A DNA stretch of 64,000 nt from Hermetia illucens (Eukaryota; Arthropoda; Insecta; Diptera; Stratiomyidae). How positions within the stretch are numbered: position 1 is the stretch's first letter; each line of letters opens with the position of its first letter. The stretch is taken from NCBI RefSeq assembly GCF_905115235.1, contig NC_051849.1:46737017-46801016 (forward strand), given 5' to 3'. The position numbers and the translations under genes are program-made. Shown piece by piece: positions 1 through 12,249 of the stretch. Under the pieces are notes generated by a model. It made no database searches and was not told the DNA's origin. It was given only the letters and a program-made list of their open reading frames with translations.

Positions 1-1687
1 TTGTTGCTTCCGCCTTTATTTGGATTTTTTCAGGGGAGGTTACCTTTGTATTGCCTCTTGTGTGGGCCTTCTTACACCGTACAGCTCGCCCATTTTCAAG
101 AAAGTCATGACGGCTTTTTCAGATCTTGAAAACGCTATGCGACGATTGAACCAAACAATTTCCTTGTACGTGCGCACCTTTATCCTTTCTCCATCATTAA
201 GAAATTTCCATCGACTCATCTTTAAAAAACTCTTTTTCTTTTAAAATAATTGATTGACAATGAAATTGATTCTGAAGAAAGTAAACAAAATACGATACTC
301 GTACGATGAAACACATAAAAAACAATAAAATTTACGAACCACGTGTGTTTGCTAGAACTGCGTCTATAGGAAATGCGCAGTCAATTTACCACTTTTCTAG
401 ATCAAATCTCTCGCTAGAGTGACTAACAAGGGTAAACTGTGCAATCGATATGGTAAGCAATGAAATACATTTATAAGAAGATACTGTGAAAATGATATTA
501 AGATCTATTCATGATTCTTGGAATTGTTGGAGTGGAGTTGTTCTTGAAGTGTTTTAAAGTAAAAGTGCATCTATCGAAATTGCGCGCACTGTGTGCTCAA
601 TCCAAAGACTCGCCTCCCTTTACATTACAGGCTTCATAAAGAGGACACGAGACTTACAGCATGCAGGCGTCAGTTAAACCGCATGTGGCTATTTGCGACC
701 TATCAGCATAGCAGAGTTACTAACGAGATGAAAAAACCGACCTTGAAAATGGGAAGTTACTTTACGCTCTTGAAATACTATTCGAATACATGTCAAACTC
801 TTGGTAGCAGGGAAGGTTTCCAATTTTTGGGAGTGGCAACCATCTGGGAAATTCATTCTATTTCGATTTAAAACCAAAGATCGCGCTGTGATACATAGAA
901 TAAATCCGAAATACATGTTACAACCCCTAGGTTATCATACCACTATATTTTAGACAGGGGTGTATGCGTCAGAGTACGAAAGTACGAATGCGCTGGAATC
1001 CATATTCTCAGGAAGGTATCGACTGCAATAGAAATGCAGATTAACTTACAAAAAAGAGCAGCAAAACATCATTTGGAAGACCAAAGCCTACGCTTGGAGT
1101 TAACAGATATGGAACAGAGCAACTAGGATGACGAATTCATAACTTAGGATTTTAGCTGTTCATGTACACTCCTTAGAGGAGTATGGGACATTCACACAGT
1201 ATTTTGTTGTTAAAGCCCTCCCCCATTTTTCAATGAGGCTATCCTTCAGTTTTATGATCATCACATCAGGCAACAGGGAGCCAAACACATGACAAACATA
1301 GACATCCATGGCGACTGGGATTCAAATTCAAAGCAACGCAATTGAAAGGTTGGCGCTCTACCCCCTCAACCATCACGCCACCTCTGAATATCGCCCTGAA
1401 AAAGAGTTTGATCAAGAATCTTTGAAACGGACGAGATTATTCACGTACAAGAACTTTGGTGAAATGTACAATAAGCAGCCTGTGTTATGGTGCAAAAATG
1501 CCCAATCCTACACAAGAATCTTCATCCACGGCTTCGAATAGTTTATTTTCTACAGTTTGAGCGTTCGCCTTTTACTGCGGCTGGACAGCGCTATGTATTC
1601 AATGTAAATATATCGAAATAGATAATATTTATGACACTTATTAATAAAAGCTTCCTTTTTTCCAAATAACAAAACAATATAACTTAC
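1..1687. other. Left edge, probably Xrn1 intron 12, no host exon seen
   Basis: This stretch follows the last visible Xrn1 donor site. I found no open frame resembling the rest of Xrn1. Apart from a tRNA-like SINE head at about 1297-1375 I see only AT-rich sequence with stop codons in all frames. Whether the remaining Xrn1 exons lie further left cannot be judged from here. Confidence 0.5.
1297..1375 (-). repeat. tRNA-like SINE head (degenerate)
   Basis: On the minus strand a roughly 72-nt stretch begins GGCGTGATGGTTGAGG and ends with GAATCCCAGTCGCC. It has an A-box-like TGGTTGAGGGG and a degenerate B-box TTTGAATCCC. The ends GGCG and CGCC could pair as an acceptor-like stem. The B box is imperfect and no anticodon arm is convincing, so a relic SINE head fits better than a working tRNA gene. 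Confidence 0.4.
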
Positions 1688-4600
1688 TTGTAAAGGATAA
1701 GAAATTTCCGAATTACTCCAAATATTAGTTGATATCATTTTCCCTTTGTTTCCGACAACGTACTCGACGCTAGCCAACGTGTTGACATAAACTAGGAACT
1801 TTGTCTCTCTGAACTTTATACCCATTCTGTTGAATGTGCTGAAATATAAATTGCACGTTGAAAAAAGTCATAAATAGCATTTTTCAAAATTACTTACTGT
1901 TCTTCAACATGTTTCAAATGCAAATGAAATATCCTTGACTGGATCTCCTCAATTCCGTTTGCGGTAGCCTTGAACTCAGGCGTTATAATCGCAGTCACCT
2001 TCGATTTAACCAAATGTGGCCAGCCCACATATACGATCTTATCTAAATATTTGCTAGCTATTGCGTCTAAACCATCAAACGATTTAATTTCTGGAAACAA
2101 AATCATCGTATCATTTCGACTTGGCTGCTCGAATACTTTCACACGAGCTTTCTGAAGTTCACCCTATATCAGAACGACAGTTAGAATCCTTCCATGCAAC
2201 TAATGCAATCTTTTATACTCACAGTGTAACTTAAATATTTCATTGTAGGGAATCCAGGCAAGTGGCACTTTTTTGCTGGCCACTTTGAAATATCGGAATC
2301 TAAGTAATTGGTTCCTACTTTTACTTGGTCTCGCCAAACAGCTGTTTCAGTGCAATAAGTATTGTCGAACTTTTTAAATGAATAGATTCCAGGACACTCT
2401 CCTTGGGATACGTCAGTGTAATCGTACTGCAACATAGGCCCGTGAATATTCCGCTTTTGTTCTTCAGGTTGTAGGTAGGAAAACCGCTCCGACATTGCTT
2501 GTAATAACTTAACCTATATGGAAGAGACAATCCTCTTGGTGAATTTCTGTTTGTTTCTCGTAACACTGAAGTCAAAATTCAACTTCATTTTCATTACTAA
2601 CCTCGTCTATGAAAGGTATTAGAACTACAGCCTCCCATTCCTGTCTTTTTCCATTCAAATCAGTTTGAAATTCATTCGGGTAGTACTCTATTATTTTACT
2701 GTTGGGATTTGTCATTAAATCCCTGTAAGCTTCTGGCAGTAATTCTTTGCTGGCGGCTGGCAACACAGCTAACAGCTAAAAAGTTGAACCCATTGATAAA
2801 CACTTATTTCAGGGATAAATACCATCAGTCGTACCTGTTCAAATGGTAAAAAAGGTTTTCCCATGCTGAACTCTAACTTTAAATGCTTGAAATTCTTTAT
2901 GTCGCTGGCGTACGGTGCATAGTGATGTGGATAAAACCAACCCCATGACGATACTCCTCGATAATAGTAAAACAGAATCCATTGCAAAGCACGAATGTAA
3001 CATTCTGTTTGTTCGGCAAGCACTTCTCTGAAGCCAAAGGATTGATTCATTAACAAAAAAAGCAATTTCTTTGAATTTTATTACAACAGAGAGATTCACA
3101 TCTCAATTTAGCAAAGAATACTTACTCTGTCATTTCTGGATAATTTAATTTTGTAATATAATAATTTCTCTTATGCATTCTGAATTCCTTTTCCAGCATA
3201 GCCTCATCATCCGACAAGTCGTCATCGCTACCAAACATCTGTAAAATATCACACTTACAAACTTACTCTAATGGGAACTGAAAATTCTCCTTACTTTGTT
3301 GCTATCTTCAATTAACTTTGCTAAATTTACATTCAAATCCACATCGTCCATATCCTCTACATCGAAATCGAAGGCTTCAGGAATATCAACCTGAAGTGAC
3401 ACAGTCCAAAAGTCTTTCCAAATATCTTCTGCTGATTTGCTACTTACGATTTCATTATTTTTGCCTCGTTTTCCCTCAAAATACTTCAAATCTGCCGAAA
3501 TTTCTTTATACATTTCTAAATCTCTTTCAGCTAACTCTCTCATGAATATTTCGAAATTGTCAAGATTCAAGTTGCCATTATCGTTCAGATATCCTATAGG
3601 ATTCAACAATTAGAATAACAATTCCAGATTATGCACTCTTAAAGATCCTACCATCCATTTGCGGCCACACCCGTTTGTATATTTCATAAAGCAACGGAAG
3701 TGCGTTCGTGTTGATGTGAAAATTAGGTAAATGTGGAATAAAATCGTTTCCAACGAGAAATCCCATCAATATCCAATCGTCAATTATCTTATATATGCTG
3801 AATTTTTTACCCTCAACGACTTTCAATGATCCGAATTCAAGTTCCAGATATTCGCGTAAGAGATTCAAATGTAACAGGAAAAAACGAGTTTCTTCTATTG
3901 ATGCTTTCTTTGCTTTCTTGCCAAAGCTAACCTGAAATTGATTACGCCGATTATCGATTAAGAATTTTGATTCCATGAACTGATAGTGGGGAAAAAAATG
4001 TAGAATGTGGCTATCGTGCCATTGCCTTTTCTTGTGTAGTATGGTTGTTTTTGGTTAGCTGGTTCAAAATATCTAAAATAATTGCTAACTAGTGCTAGCC
4101 ATCTCTAAAGCGAGTTTAAGCTAATCTTATATATTTAGGTAGATTGCATTCTGCAACTACTCGTTTTCGTTTTCGATTCCCGTTTAATACTGCTCTAATA
4201 CACATATTGCAAATGATCAAAAAATTAATAAAGACAAAAGTTCCATAAGATGACTCGCAAAGAATCTGTTATAGCGATAAACTGTTTATACTTGTTGATG
4301 GCAAACAAAGTGATTTTCATATTGAAATATGATCCCAATCGCAATAGCAATTAGCAAAGACACATGAATTATATGAGGAAAGAAGCTCAAGAAGCAAGGT
4401 GGAAGTTCCTGCCATCCTTCTCAAAAGTCATTCATTTACACCTGGAAAGACAATTGCATTGATTGGCAACAATGCCATCGCTTTACTGATAGCCACCATG
4501 ACTGTGATGATCGAACTTAAGAATAAAATCACAGATTGGGAGAAAAATTAATTGACAATTCGCGGGAAGTGAAAGCAATTTGCAATTCGCAAAACAACGA

Positions 4601-7600
4601 AAAGAAATTGTAGATCAAATGGAGAACATTGTAAAGTGCCAAGATGTACGCAAAACGACAGAGACTAGAAGCTAGGAAAAAACAAAAAACCAAGTTGGAA
4701 AATGTAGGACGAAGCTGAAAAGTTGTGTAATGAACGCATACGTAACAAAATGCTCAACAATCAACGCAAGATAAGTGTTCTTAATCATTGGAAAAATTGA
4801 TGACTCTTAACTATTCAGATCCACTCACACCTAAATATAGTTTCTCCGAAATGCCCGTTTACAGGCGCTAATGTGCCACCACGTTACCAATTGTGGAAAA
4901 CTAGCAGGATTCTTGGCACTTCAGTTCCTCACACATCACTATATGAACTTGCCGTGTCTTATTACCGTCGCAAAACCAAAAAAAAACCGTGAAAAAATTT
5001 CAACGGAATTTGTCATGAAACTTGTACATCCTAAGGCTGGGTGGTCAAAGGATAGTATAGGTCCCAGGGCGAAACGTGGATTGGTACCCACGATGAAGCA
5101 TAAAACCTGAGAAACGCCTGCTGAACCAACACCAACAGCTCTACTACCTACCCTATCTCCATCTCCACGTAATGACCGCTGGGACCTCTTTCTTATCGAA
5201 AAGCTGCAGACGGAGAAGGATGAAGGCGAGTCTCCCGCGCCTAAAAACGGGACAAATTGTACCAACTGGTCCTCCAGGTTGGGGGTTGGGTAGGGCTGAC
5301 AACCCTACACGGAAAACCGAAATTACGAAGCCACAACAGGAGCCTCGGACTGGACGGGTAACTCAACGACGAACCCGGCAACGACAAAGGAATAACGATT
5401 TGCGCATTTTCTGCGCTCCCTGTGCAGAGATGAAGCTACCAAGCAGCTAGCCGATACGCTGTCCCAATATAGGGCTGATGTAACAGCGTTACAGGAAATG
5501 CGTTGGATAGGGACCGGTAGGGAGTCGCAACACCATATATTATAGCGGTCATCCAGTAAACCATGTGCTCGGAATAGGTCTCTTAGTCAGCCAAAAAATG
5601 AAACCTGCTGTTATCGGCTTTGAAAACATAAGCGGCTATGCACTCTGCGCTTGCGAGGCAAGTTTAGAAATATAAGCATCATTAACGTTCACGCCCCCAC
5701 AGAGGAGACTGCAGAGTCGGAGAAGGATACCTTCTACGAGGCAGTAGAACGAACCCTCGAAGCCTGTTCCAGATATGAAATCAAAATCATACTTGGGGGA
5801 TTTTAACAGCCAAGTAGGGAAGGAGCCCGTATTCAGGCGATACGTTGGCTCCCATAGCTTACATCAAAATACAAATAATAACGAACTGCGGATCATTCAA
5901 TTAGCAATGCCACACGAAATGGTGGTTGGAAGTAACTGGTTTGCGCGGAAAGCGGTCCACAAACATACGTGCGCCTCTCCAGACCTTACCAGCCTTCATG
6001 AATTTCAGAACATATAGGGGGGCCAATATAGACTCGGATCACTATCTCGTTGGCATGGTGTTCCGAGCTCGAATAACAACACCACCTAGAATTCCCTCTG
6101 ACAATCAGGTGAGAGTTAACACTGAAGCCATCCACAACACAGCCCTCCGCGACACCTATAAGAGGGAAATGGATGCCGCAATAACCGCAGTCAAGAGTGG
6201 ACCTGGAGATGAAGCATAAACAAATGATCTTCACAATCACCTGAAGAACGTTATTATAAACATGCTTGGCCTCAGCCGCAAAAGGAGTCGGAACGGCTGG
6301 TTTGACGACGAATGTAAGCTAGCAACGGAACGGAAGAATGCCGCATACCGAGTAATGTTGCATTCTCAACGAACGCGGGCACGCGCAGAGACTTATCACG
6401 AACTCCGTCGAGCGGAGAAGCGACTTCACAGACGGAAAAAGGAAGCCTTGGAGAACCAACAAGCCTGTGAACTAGAAAAGTACAGGGAGCAACCCAACCA
6501 GGCGCGCAAGTTTTACCAACAAGTCAGCAGGATGAAGCCTTATACACCTGGATGTTCATCCTGCCGAGACAAAGAGGGAAGTCTGATTTCCGACAGAATG
6601 GGCATATTGGAGCGATGAGTTGAGTACTTTGATGAGCTACTGAACAACCAGAACATCGGCGAGTTGGAGGTCCCGCCAACTGAAGACGACGGACAAATAC
6701 TGCCATCACCAAGTTTAGGACGCCCTATCATGCCTCCTCTTTAACCTGGCCCTAGAGAAAGTGATCCGTGATGCTGAGGTAAATGCAAGAGGTACGATCC
6801 TCTTTAAGTCCACCCAACTACTGGCCTACGCTGATGATATCGACATCATGGGAAGAACCACCCGAGACGTACAAACTGCCTTCATCCAGATCGAGCAGAC
6901 GGCGGGAGATCTTAGGCTGTACATCAACGAAGGTAAGACAAAGTATATGGTGGCAACGTCAGCACTAAAAACCAACCAACACGCACTGGTCAAACGGAAA
7001 GAATAAAAATAGGAGTCTACAACTTTGAGACCGTTGATAATTTCTCCTATCTAGTTTCGAAAATCACAACCGATAACAGCTACGATGATGAAACCCGCAA
7101 ACGGTTCTTGGCAGCCAACAGAGCCTATTTCACCTTACAAAAACTGTTACCCTCGAAACGTCTCACCATAGGGTCAAAGCTCTTACTGTACAAGATAATG
7201 ATCTTGGCAGTCCTCATGTATTCCTCGGAGACTTGGGTCCTTAGCAAGAAGAATTGCGAACTCTTGACCGCCTTCGAGAGAAGAATACTCCGAAGAATTT
7301 TTGGCCCCCTACATGAGGATGGACGATTCCGTAGCCCACATAACGACGAAATCTATGAGCGATACCATGACCGTCAGGTTGTGGATAAAATCCGGCTCAA
7401 TAGATCACGATGGGCCGATCACTTAATCCGTATGGATGAGGATGACTCAGCCCGAACAGTCTATAAGGGCAATATCTATGGTAGAAAAAGAAGACGAGGC
7501 AGACCCTGCCTGAGATGGAGCGATGGCGTAGGTCAGGACGCTAGACAGCTTTTAGGGATATCGAATTGGTGGACCTCGGCGCAAAACCGGGATGTCTGGA

Positions 7601-9308
7601 GTTTCTTATTAAGGCAGGCCTAGACCGGATACCGGTTGTTGCGCCGCTGATAATGATGATGATGAAATTCACAGCAATAATATCTGTGCGAAAGAATATA
7701 AAAAAAAAAATTTGAAAAACAAAAAAAAAATCACAAGCATTTGATTCTCTTCACAGAGAAGTTTCCAAAGTTTTGACGACTATTTTGTATTAAAAGCCTC
7801 GAAGACAACAAAACACATTCCACATCTGCAGCTTTAGGCCCGGATTATAGCCTTTCAGAAAAACGATCAGTTGATTTTTCAAACGGTATCAATTTGACCA
7901 AATATATTTTTTGGGATATGAATCAGAGTCTCAATTATCAATGTTCTAACGATTCCAAGCAGAAAACGTTTCAAACCTATTGCTAGCAGTCTAATAAACA
8001 CATTTTCATTTTTCACTGACAGGGGAATGGTTTTCAGATCAGGGAAAAATTAAAATAGATTGCTTAAACTATTCCCAAAATGTTTGGAAGTTTTGTTAGT
8101 TGGAAACGTTAGTACACTGAAATCTACAAAATCTGATTCACATCTAATCAGACTTATTTGATCCAATTTGTCTTTTACAACGTGGATATAACCGAGGCTT
8201 ACCCAGGCATCTGCGCAGTCATATTACTTTCCCAGATATTTACATACAAATCAGAAACGATATCTCATAAAATCCTGCAAACCAGTGTTTCTGATTCAAT
8301 TGCAAATTTGATTCAACAAAATAAACTAGATTGCGGTTGCTTACTCGAGATAACCTAGCATGGAAACGCAACCCAACGGGAAATAAACTGAATATTTCAA
8401 CTTTTTGTCTTTATAATTGAGAAGTAACATTACTCACCTCCTCTCGTAGCAATGAAAAATGCATTTCATGCGTGCACAACCCCAACACAATGAGATCAGC
8501 ATCCAATCCGTACAGGCAATGCCTGGTGTTATTATCATATCCCGGCTGAGATTTCAGGTACCTAATATACTCCATAATTTTATGTTCACCTTCGCCGGGA
8601 GTCTGGAAGTACATAACGTACGTAGAGCCCAGCATCTTAAAAACGAATGAGACGGTTACAAACCTCATGTCCACTAAGTATAATCCGACAACGCTGCCAT
8701 AGCGGATTTGTGCTCATTTTCAATTTCACAAAGTATTTCAAGGCATCCTGCAACCGAACCATAAACTCCGTGCCGGGAGTAATGCAATTGCTATCAAAAC
8801 GTGCCGTATCCGGAAGCTTTTCACCCCGTCTGACTGCGTCCTTTTCCAAGACCTCCGCATCCTTAGCCGATCGGAACCTAATCAAAAGCAAAACATTCCC
8901 TCATGCTTATCGCCTTCAGTGTTGTTGTGAAATAGTTACCTCCTGCTTCTCTGTTGATTCATCTTAGCTCGTGGAGCGACGCCGTCAACAGCCATAAAGA
9001 ACAATTTACGCGGCTTAATCAAGAAAAACAATTTGTCGATGTAATTAAAGATGTTCCGAAATATGGTTTCCTCGCTTATTCGAAAATGGACGTTCCCATC
9101 ATCCGGATGCGAGCACGGGTGAATGATACCGTTCATGTCCAGGTACAAGTTGTCGAATTCGGGAATCTGCCAGGGAACCCGTCGAATTAGATTTTTGGGG
9201 TCATAGAAATTTCACCTGTTCCACGGCGCTTACCTGATCTTCGCGAACCAACTCGCTCAAGCACGGATAGCGCTCGCTCATGTAACGAAAGAATTTCGGG
9301 ATACCCAT
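1688..9308 (-). CDS. pcm: 5'-3' exoribonuclease 1 (Xrn1/pacman), N-terminal half, 12 coding exons
   Basis: Xrn1 degrades decapped or 5'-monophosphate RNA in the cytoplasm. Coding exons on the minus strand are 9308-9234, 9166-8940, 8877-8664, 8602-8438, 3931-3652, 3593-3295, 3238-3126, 3027-2835, 2775-2602, 2513-2223, 2163-1898 and 1826-1688; all have GT/AG borders and the frame stays open for about 812 residues. The protein starts [16 protein letters not shown]. The acidic catalytic residues of the family sit at the expected places: D35 (LYLDMNG), E176 and E178 (TPGEGEHK), D206 and D208 (GLDADL), and D290 ([10 protein letters not shown]). Known pacman proteins are about twice this long, so the C-terminal half must lie left of the window. 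Intron 4 (8437-3932) is swollen by a LINE in the opposite orientation; most other introns are about 50-110 bp. Confidence 0.95.
3932..5000. other. Xrn1 intron 4, part downstream of the LINE
   Basis: About 1 kb lies between the exon 5 acceptor and the recognisable start of LINE family A. It is AT-rich, has no open frame with a recognisable product and shows no clear terminal repeats. It may contain the 5' end of the LINE or older mobile DNA. Confidence 0.4.
5000..7668 (+). mobile_element. LINE family A copy (APE endonuclease + RT), internally deleted, in Xrn1 intron 4
   Basis: This is a non-LTR retrotransposon whose proteins resemble insect RTE-like / craniofacial-development-protein-2-like endonuclease-reverse transcriptases. 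Endonuclease pieces include [20 protein letters not shown] (about 5790-5850) and [15 protein letters not shown] (about 6015-6060). A linker begins [15 protein letters not shown] (6268). The RT palm has [11 protein letters not shown] (about 6820-6852). The C-terminal part has [11 protein letters not shown] and [12 protein letters not shown] (about 7220-7310). The frame shifts several times in the 5' half. At about 6720 the linker jumps straight to the RT segment just before YADD, so roughly 0.5 kb of RT fingers and palm is missing. The 3' end is a (TGA)n-rich tail at about 7645-7668. Clade is my inference from protein style. Confidence 0.85.
7669..8437. repeat. Xrn1 intron 4 remainder with first copy of a dispersed repeat
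   Basis: The segment at about 7835-8045 is similar, with gaps, to the sequence on both sides of the mariner element at 9830-11500. Shared blocks include CTTTTCAGAAA, CAACGATTCCAA-like and CTGACAGGG. The family of this repeat is not recognised. No coding sequence is visible. Confidence 0.45.
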
Positions 9309-9830
9309 TTTGAACTGAACTGCAAATGAGCGGATAAATTTGGAAAAGAAACTATTTATCGACCATCTGTCACGAACCCAACTGACACGAACTCTCCGAC
9401 CGCGACCAGTTAATTATGCCAGAAAACCATTGACAAACAAACTTCAAAACGTCTTCTTCTTCAGAATAAAGTGTCTTACCACGCGATGGGGGCATAAAGA
9501 TGTAGGTAAGCGGCCGATACGCAAATTATTTCCAGCGACTGCAGGATTTTAACTTAAAATTGTGTTTAAAGTAACTGTAAGGTTTTCTATTCAAATCCTA
9601 CAAAGTTTTAACTCTAAATTCGCAATTGTTTTAACATGCATATCTATTTTAACAATGTAGTTCATTAAATTATTGAAAAAAAGGAGATGATAAAACTTCC
9701 TATTGGCATCACACTTTCCATATATGTCTTAGGTAGATTGACTGTTATAGGAAAAAAAGGAGGGGAAAAAAACTAAGTTCGTAATTGTTAAAGTATTCTA
9801 GGGATCATCCAAAACAAAAGCCAGTGAAAG
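9309..9830. promoter_or_regulatory. Upstream region of Xrn1, 5' UTR and promoter expected
   Basis: This lies immediately upstream of the Xrn1 start codon at 9308 on the minus strand, so it should hold the 5' UTR and promoter. I see no TATA box at a persuasive distance and no open frame that looks real. The assignment is by position only. Confidence 0.35.
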
Positions 9831-10106
9831 CCCTTGGTTGTAGCTTTTCAGAAAGCTGATCAGCTATATCCTTAGTGGAGCATTCGCCTACTGCAGCAAA
9901 CCTAAGTGAGTACAGCGTTTCCCGGTTTCCCTAAACCACGTGGTTTTGATCTAGCCTCGCCAGCACCTAAGAGCGCCAGAAAAGTGATCACGAAATTTTC
10001 AACACGCTATAAAAGTCAAATTTAACCAAGTATGTCTTGTTAAATATGAGTCAAAATACGTAGATTTCAATGTGCCAACGATTCCAACCAAAAAGTCTTC
10101 GAAATA

Positions 10107-11423
10107 CAGGGTGCGACAGCATAACTTCCTTTTTTCAAAACTCAATAAAAACTATTGTATGTATCGGAAAATATTTATTTATTTTTTATAATGTAAGTAC
10201 ATATCTAAAGTTTTTATTTACATTGTTTTGAAGATCAAATCTGTTAGGTGACGTCCCCCATTCTCCATACATTGCGTAAACCGATTTCTGGCGTTGTCAT
10301 GACTCTTGTTAGCATAGCAGGTGTTATGTTGGCAACTTCTTCTTGGATGTTGGTCTTCAAATCTTGTAGGCTTATTCGACGGTTCACATAAACACGGGAT
10401 TTCAAAAAACCCCATAGAAAAAAGTCACAAGGGAACAGATCGGGAGAGCGTGCCGGCCATTCCAAATCGCCTCTAATTGAGATAAGGCGCTCTGGAAAGT
10501 GTTCCCTCAAAACAGCCATCGATGCTCTTGAAGTGTGTGCTGTTGCACCGTCTTGTTGGAACCAAGTGTCCCCCAAATCCAAATTTTCTAGCCGTGGGAA
10601 AAAAAATTCTGTAGCATGTTTACATACCGGTCCGAATTCACTGTCACTGTAACCTCATTTTCCTAAAAAAACAGGGACCAATAATTCCAGCTGAGGAAAT
10701 TGCACACCACACTGTGACTTTGGGTGAATGCAAAGGCTTTTGATGCAATTCTCGAGGGTTGGTGTCAGCCCAGTAGCGCATGTTTTCTTTGTTAACCGAC
10801 CCACACAAATGAAAATGGGCTTCATCGCTAAAAAAACAATAGCACCCTCGGGAATGACATCAAGAAGAAGCTCACACGCGTTCATCCGAGAATTGAAGTC
10901 ACGTTCTGAAAGTTCCTGCACTATTGCCATCTTATAGGGATGAAAATGAAGATCATCACGAAGAATTCTTCTCACAGAACGATCGGATAGTCCAAGGGCA
11001 GATGCGTGTTTGCGCGCAGAACGCCGTGGCGAGCGCAACATTGACGCTCTCACTGCTTCAATGTTCTCAGGTGATCTAACGGGCCGAGGGACTCCAGTTC
11101 TTCCTTTTGGCGCACTTGCAGTTTGTCTGAATGTAGTGACCCATGTAACAATTGATTTGCGGTCTGGGACGGGAGTCAACGGGGCTAAATTAAAGCGATT
11201 CCGAAATGCACGCTGTGTTGCAATAACCGAACATCCGCTTGAAAAGTAAACCTCAACGGCAAAGGCACGCTCCTCACTATTCCAACGCATGATGGCGACT
11301 GAACCGTGTCGGGACAAAACTTTACAGTATCCCCTCTTGAACGAGACCACTAGCGCTCCGCTATGACATCAACTAACTGAGTGGCGCGCATTTTAAAAAA
11401 GGAAGTTATGCTGCCGCACCCTG
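10107..11423 (-). mobile_element. Mariner-superfamily DNA transposon, both TIRs present, transposase broken
   Basis: The element has 29-bp terminal inverted repeats (10107-10135 and 11395-11423) that start CAGGGTGCG and differ at one position. It is flanked by TA on both sides (10105-10106 and 11424-11425), the target duplication of the Tc1/mariner superfamily. The total length is 1317 bp. It sits inside a dispersed repeat related to 7835-8045, so it is younger than that repeat. The transposase lies on the minus strand and has at least one frameshift. Confidence 0.92.
10244..11290 (-). pseudogene. Mariner-type transposase remnant (HTH + DDD catalytic core)
   Basis: The natural start is probably MRWNSEERAFAVEVYFSSG at 11290; an open frame continues upstream to 11350. 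Helix-turn-helix sequence (RSARKHASALGLSDRSVRRI) leads into the catalytic core. The first catalytic segment, SDEAHFHLCG, is only readable in a neighbouring frame because a T run at about 10831-10837 is one base short. The second, WFQQDGATAHTS, and third, WPARSPDLFPCDFFLWG, are in a later open frame starting at 10582. About 36 residues separate the second and third aspartates by my count. In-frame stops between about 10590 and 10650 also break it. Non-functional as it stands. Confidence 0.85.
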
Positions 11424-12029
11424 TATATCACAAGTAGTCTCAAATTTACCTTAATTTCACCCTGACAGGGAAATCGTTTCCTCGTATATGGAAAAGTGGT
11501 TACTGTTTTATAGAAGCAAAAGGGTATATATAGACACTAACATTGAAAAGAAAGAAAAAGAAAAATCCAAAAAAATCGGCAATTCAACCGAATCCAGAAA
11601 AAAGAAAGAAAATAATTAATAACGAATGAAAAACTTTCAATAGTTTAGACTAGGATTCACTGAAGAAGAGGGCAACTGGTTCTCGAAATATCGACATTTG
11701 ATGAGTAAATGTATACTTTGCCAGCAAATTTGTTGTTGTATCTTTCTTAGAGTAACTCAAGAAATCGGGGTTTGGGTGAGAATGAAAGATATTGCCCGGT
11801 GTCTCATTTGTCATCTCTCTCAGCAATTTCGATTGTATGTGGCCCGTGTCAGGGTCAATATGTTACCATCTATAATATAATATAATTAAATCTTTTGGTA
11901 CTGAGTGCCAAGGGGAACAATCAATAGGTCATTCCATGGAAGGAGGTCTTTTATGTGAAAATAAATGGTTAGAACTTTCCGGAATCGTTCATTGTAGGCA
12001 TATAGGTTTAATATAAATATCATTAGGTC
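11424..12029. other. Repeat flank and hammerhead-bearing stretch, no gene
   Basis: The left part is the other half of the dispersed repeat that the mariner element interrupted. A hammerhead-like motif lies at 11655-11703. I see no coding sequence. Confidence 0.4.
11655..11703 (+). ncRNA. Hammerhead ribozyme-like motif, copy 1
   Basis: The order is stem I UCA, CUGAAGA, one extra A, a hairpin GAGGGC-AACUG-GUUCUC, GAAA, a tiny stem III region UAUCGACA, then UU and UGA that pairs back with UCA. The catalytic-core letters CUGANGA and GAAA of hammerhead ribozymes are intact. Stem II has six pairs, two of them G-U. Stem I is only three pairs, as in the minimal hammerheads known from Penelope-like elements. 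The extra A between the core and stem II is shared with the other copies. Activity is not shown. Confidence 0.6.
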
Positions 12030-12180
12030 CGGATGGCTCAAATGCTTAGAGTGCTAGACTGTCGCCTTCGATTTACATTGTGCACTGTAAAATCCGATGC
12101 ACTCCGTTCAGAACCATCAGCAGACAAAGTGGATGAGACTTTGTCTTTATGAGCAATAGTGAAAATAGCATCTATCTACT
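12030..12180 (+). repeat. tRNA-derived SINE fragment, same family as 45112-45402
   Basis: The segment starting GGTCCGGATGGCTC and continuing GCTTAGAGTGCTAGACTGTCG aligns with the head of the full SINE copy at 45112. The B box and body have decayed. No target duplication was found. Confidence 0.5.
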
Positions 12181-12249
12181 CGTACATACCTTGTCCAGAT
12201 TTTAGGGAGCCGGCCTTTAGAAAGTATTCTCAATCCTATCCATGAGAGG

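Noticed and set aside
9448-9480. CUGAAGA word on the minus strand upstream of Xrn1
   Set aside because: It is followed by GAAG rather than GAAA at hammerhead spacing and has no stem II pairing or stem I closing pairs.
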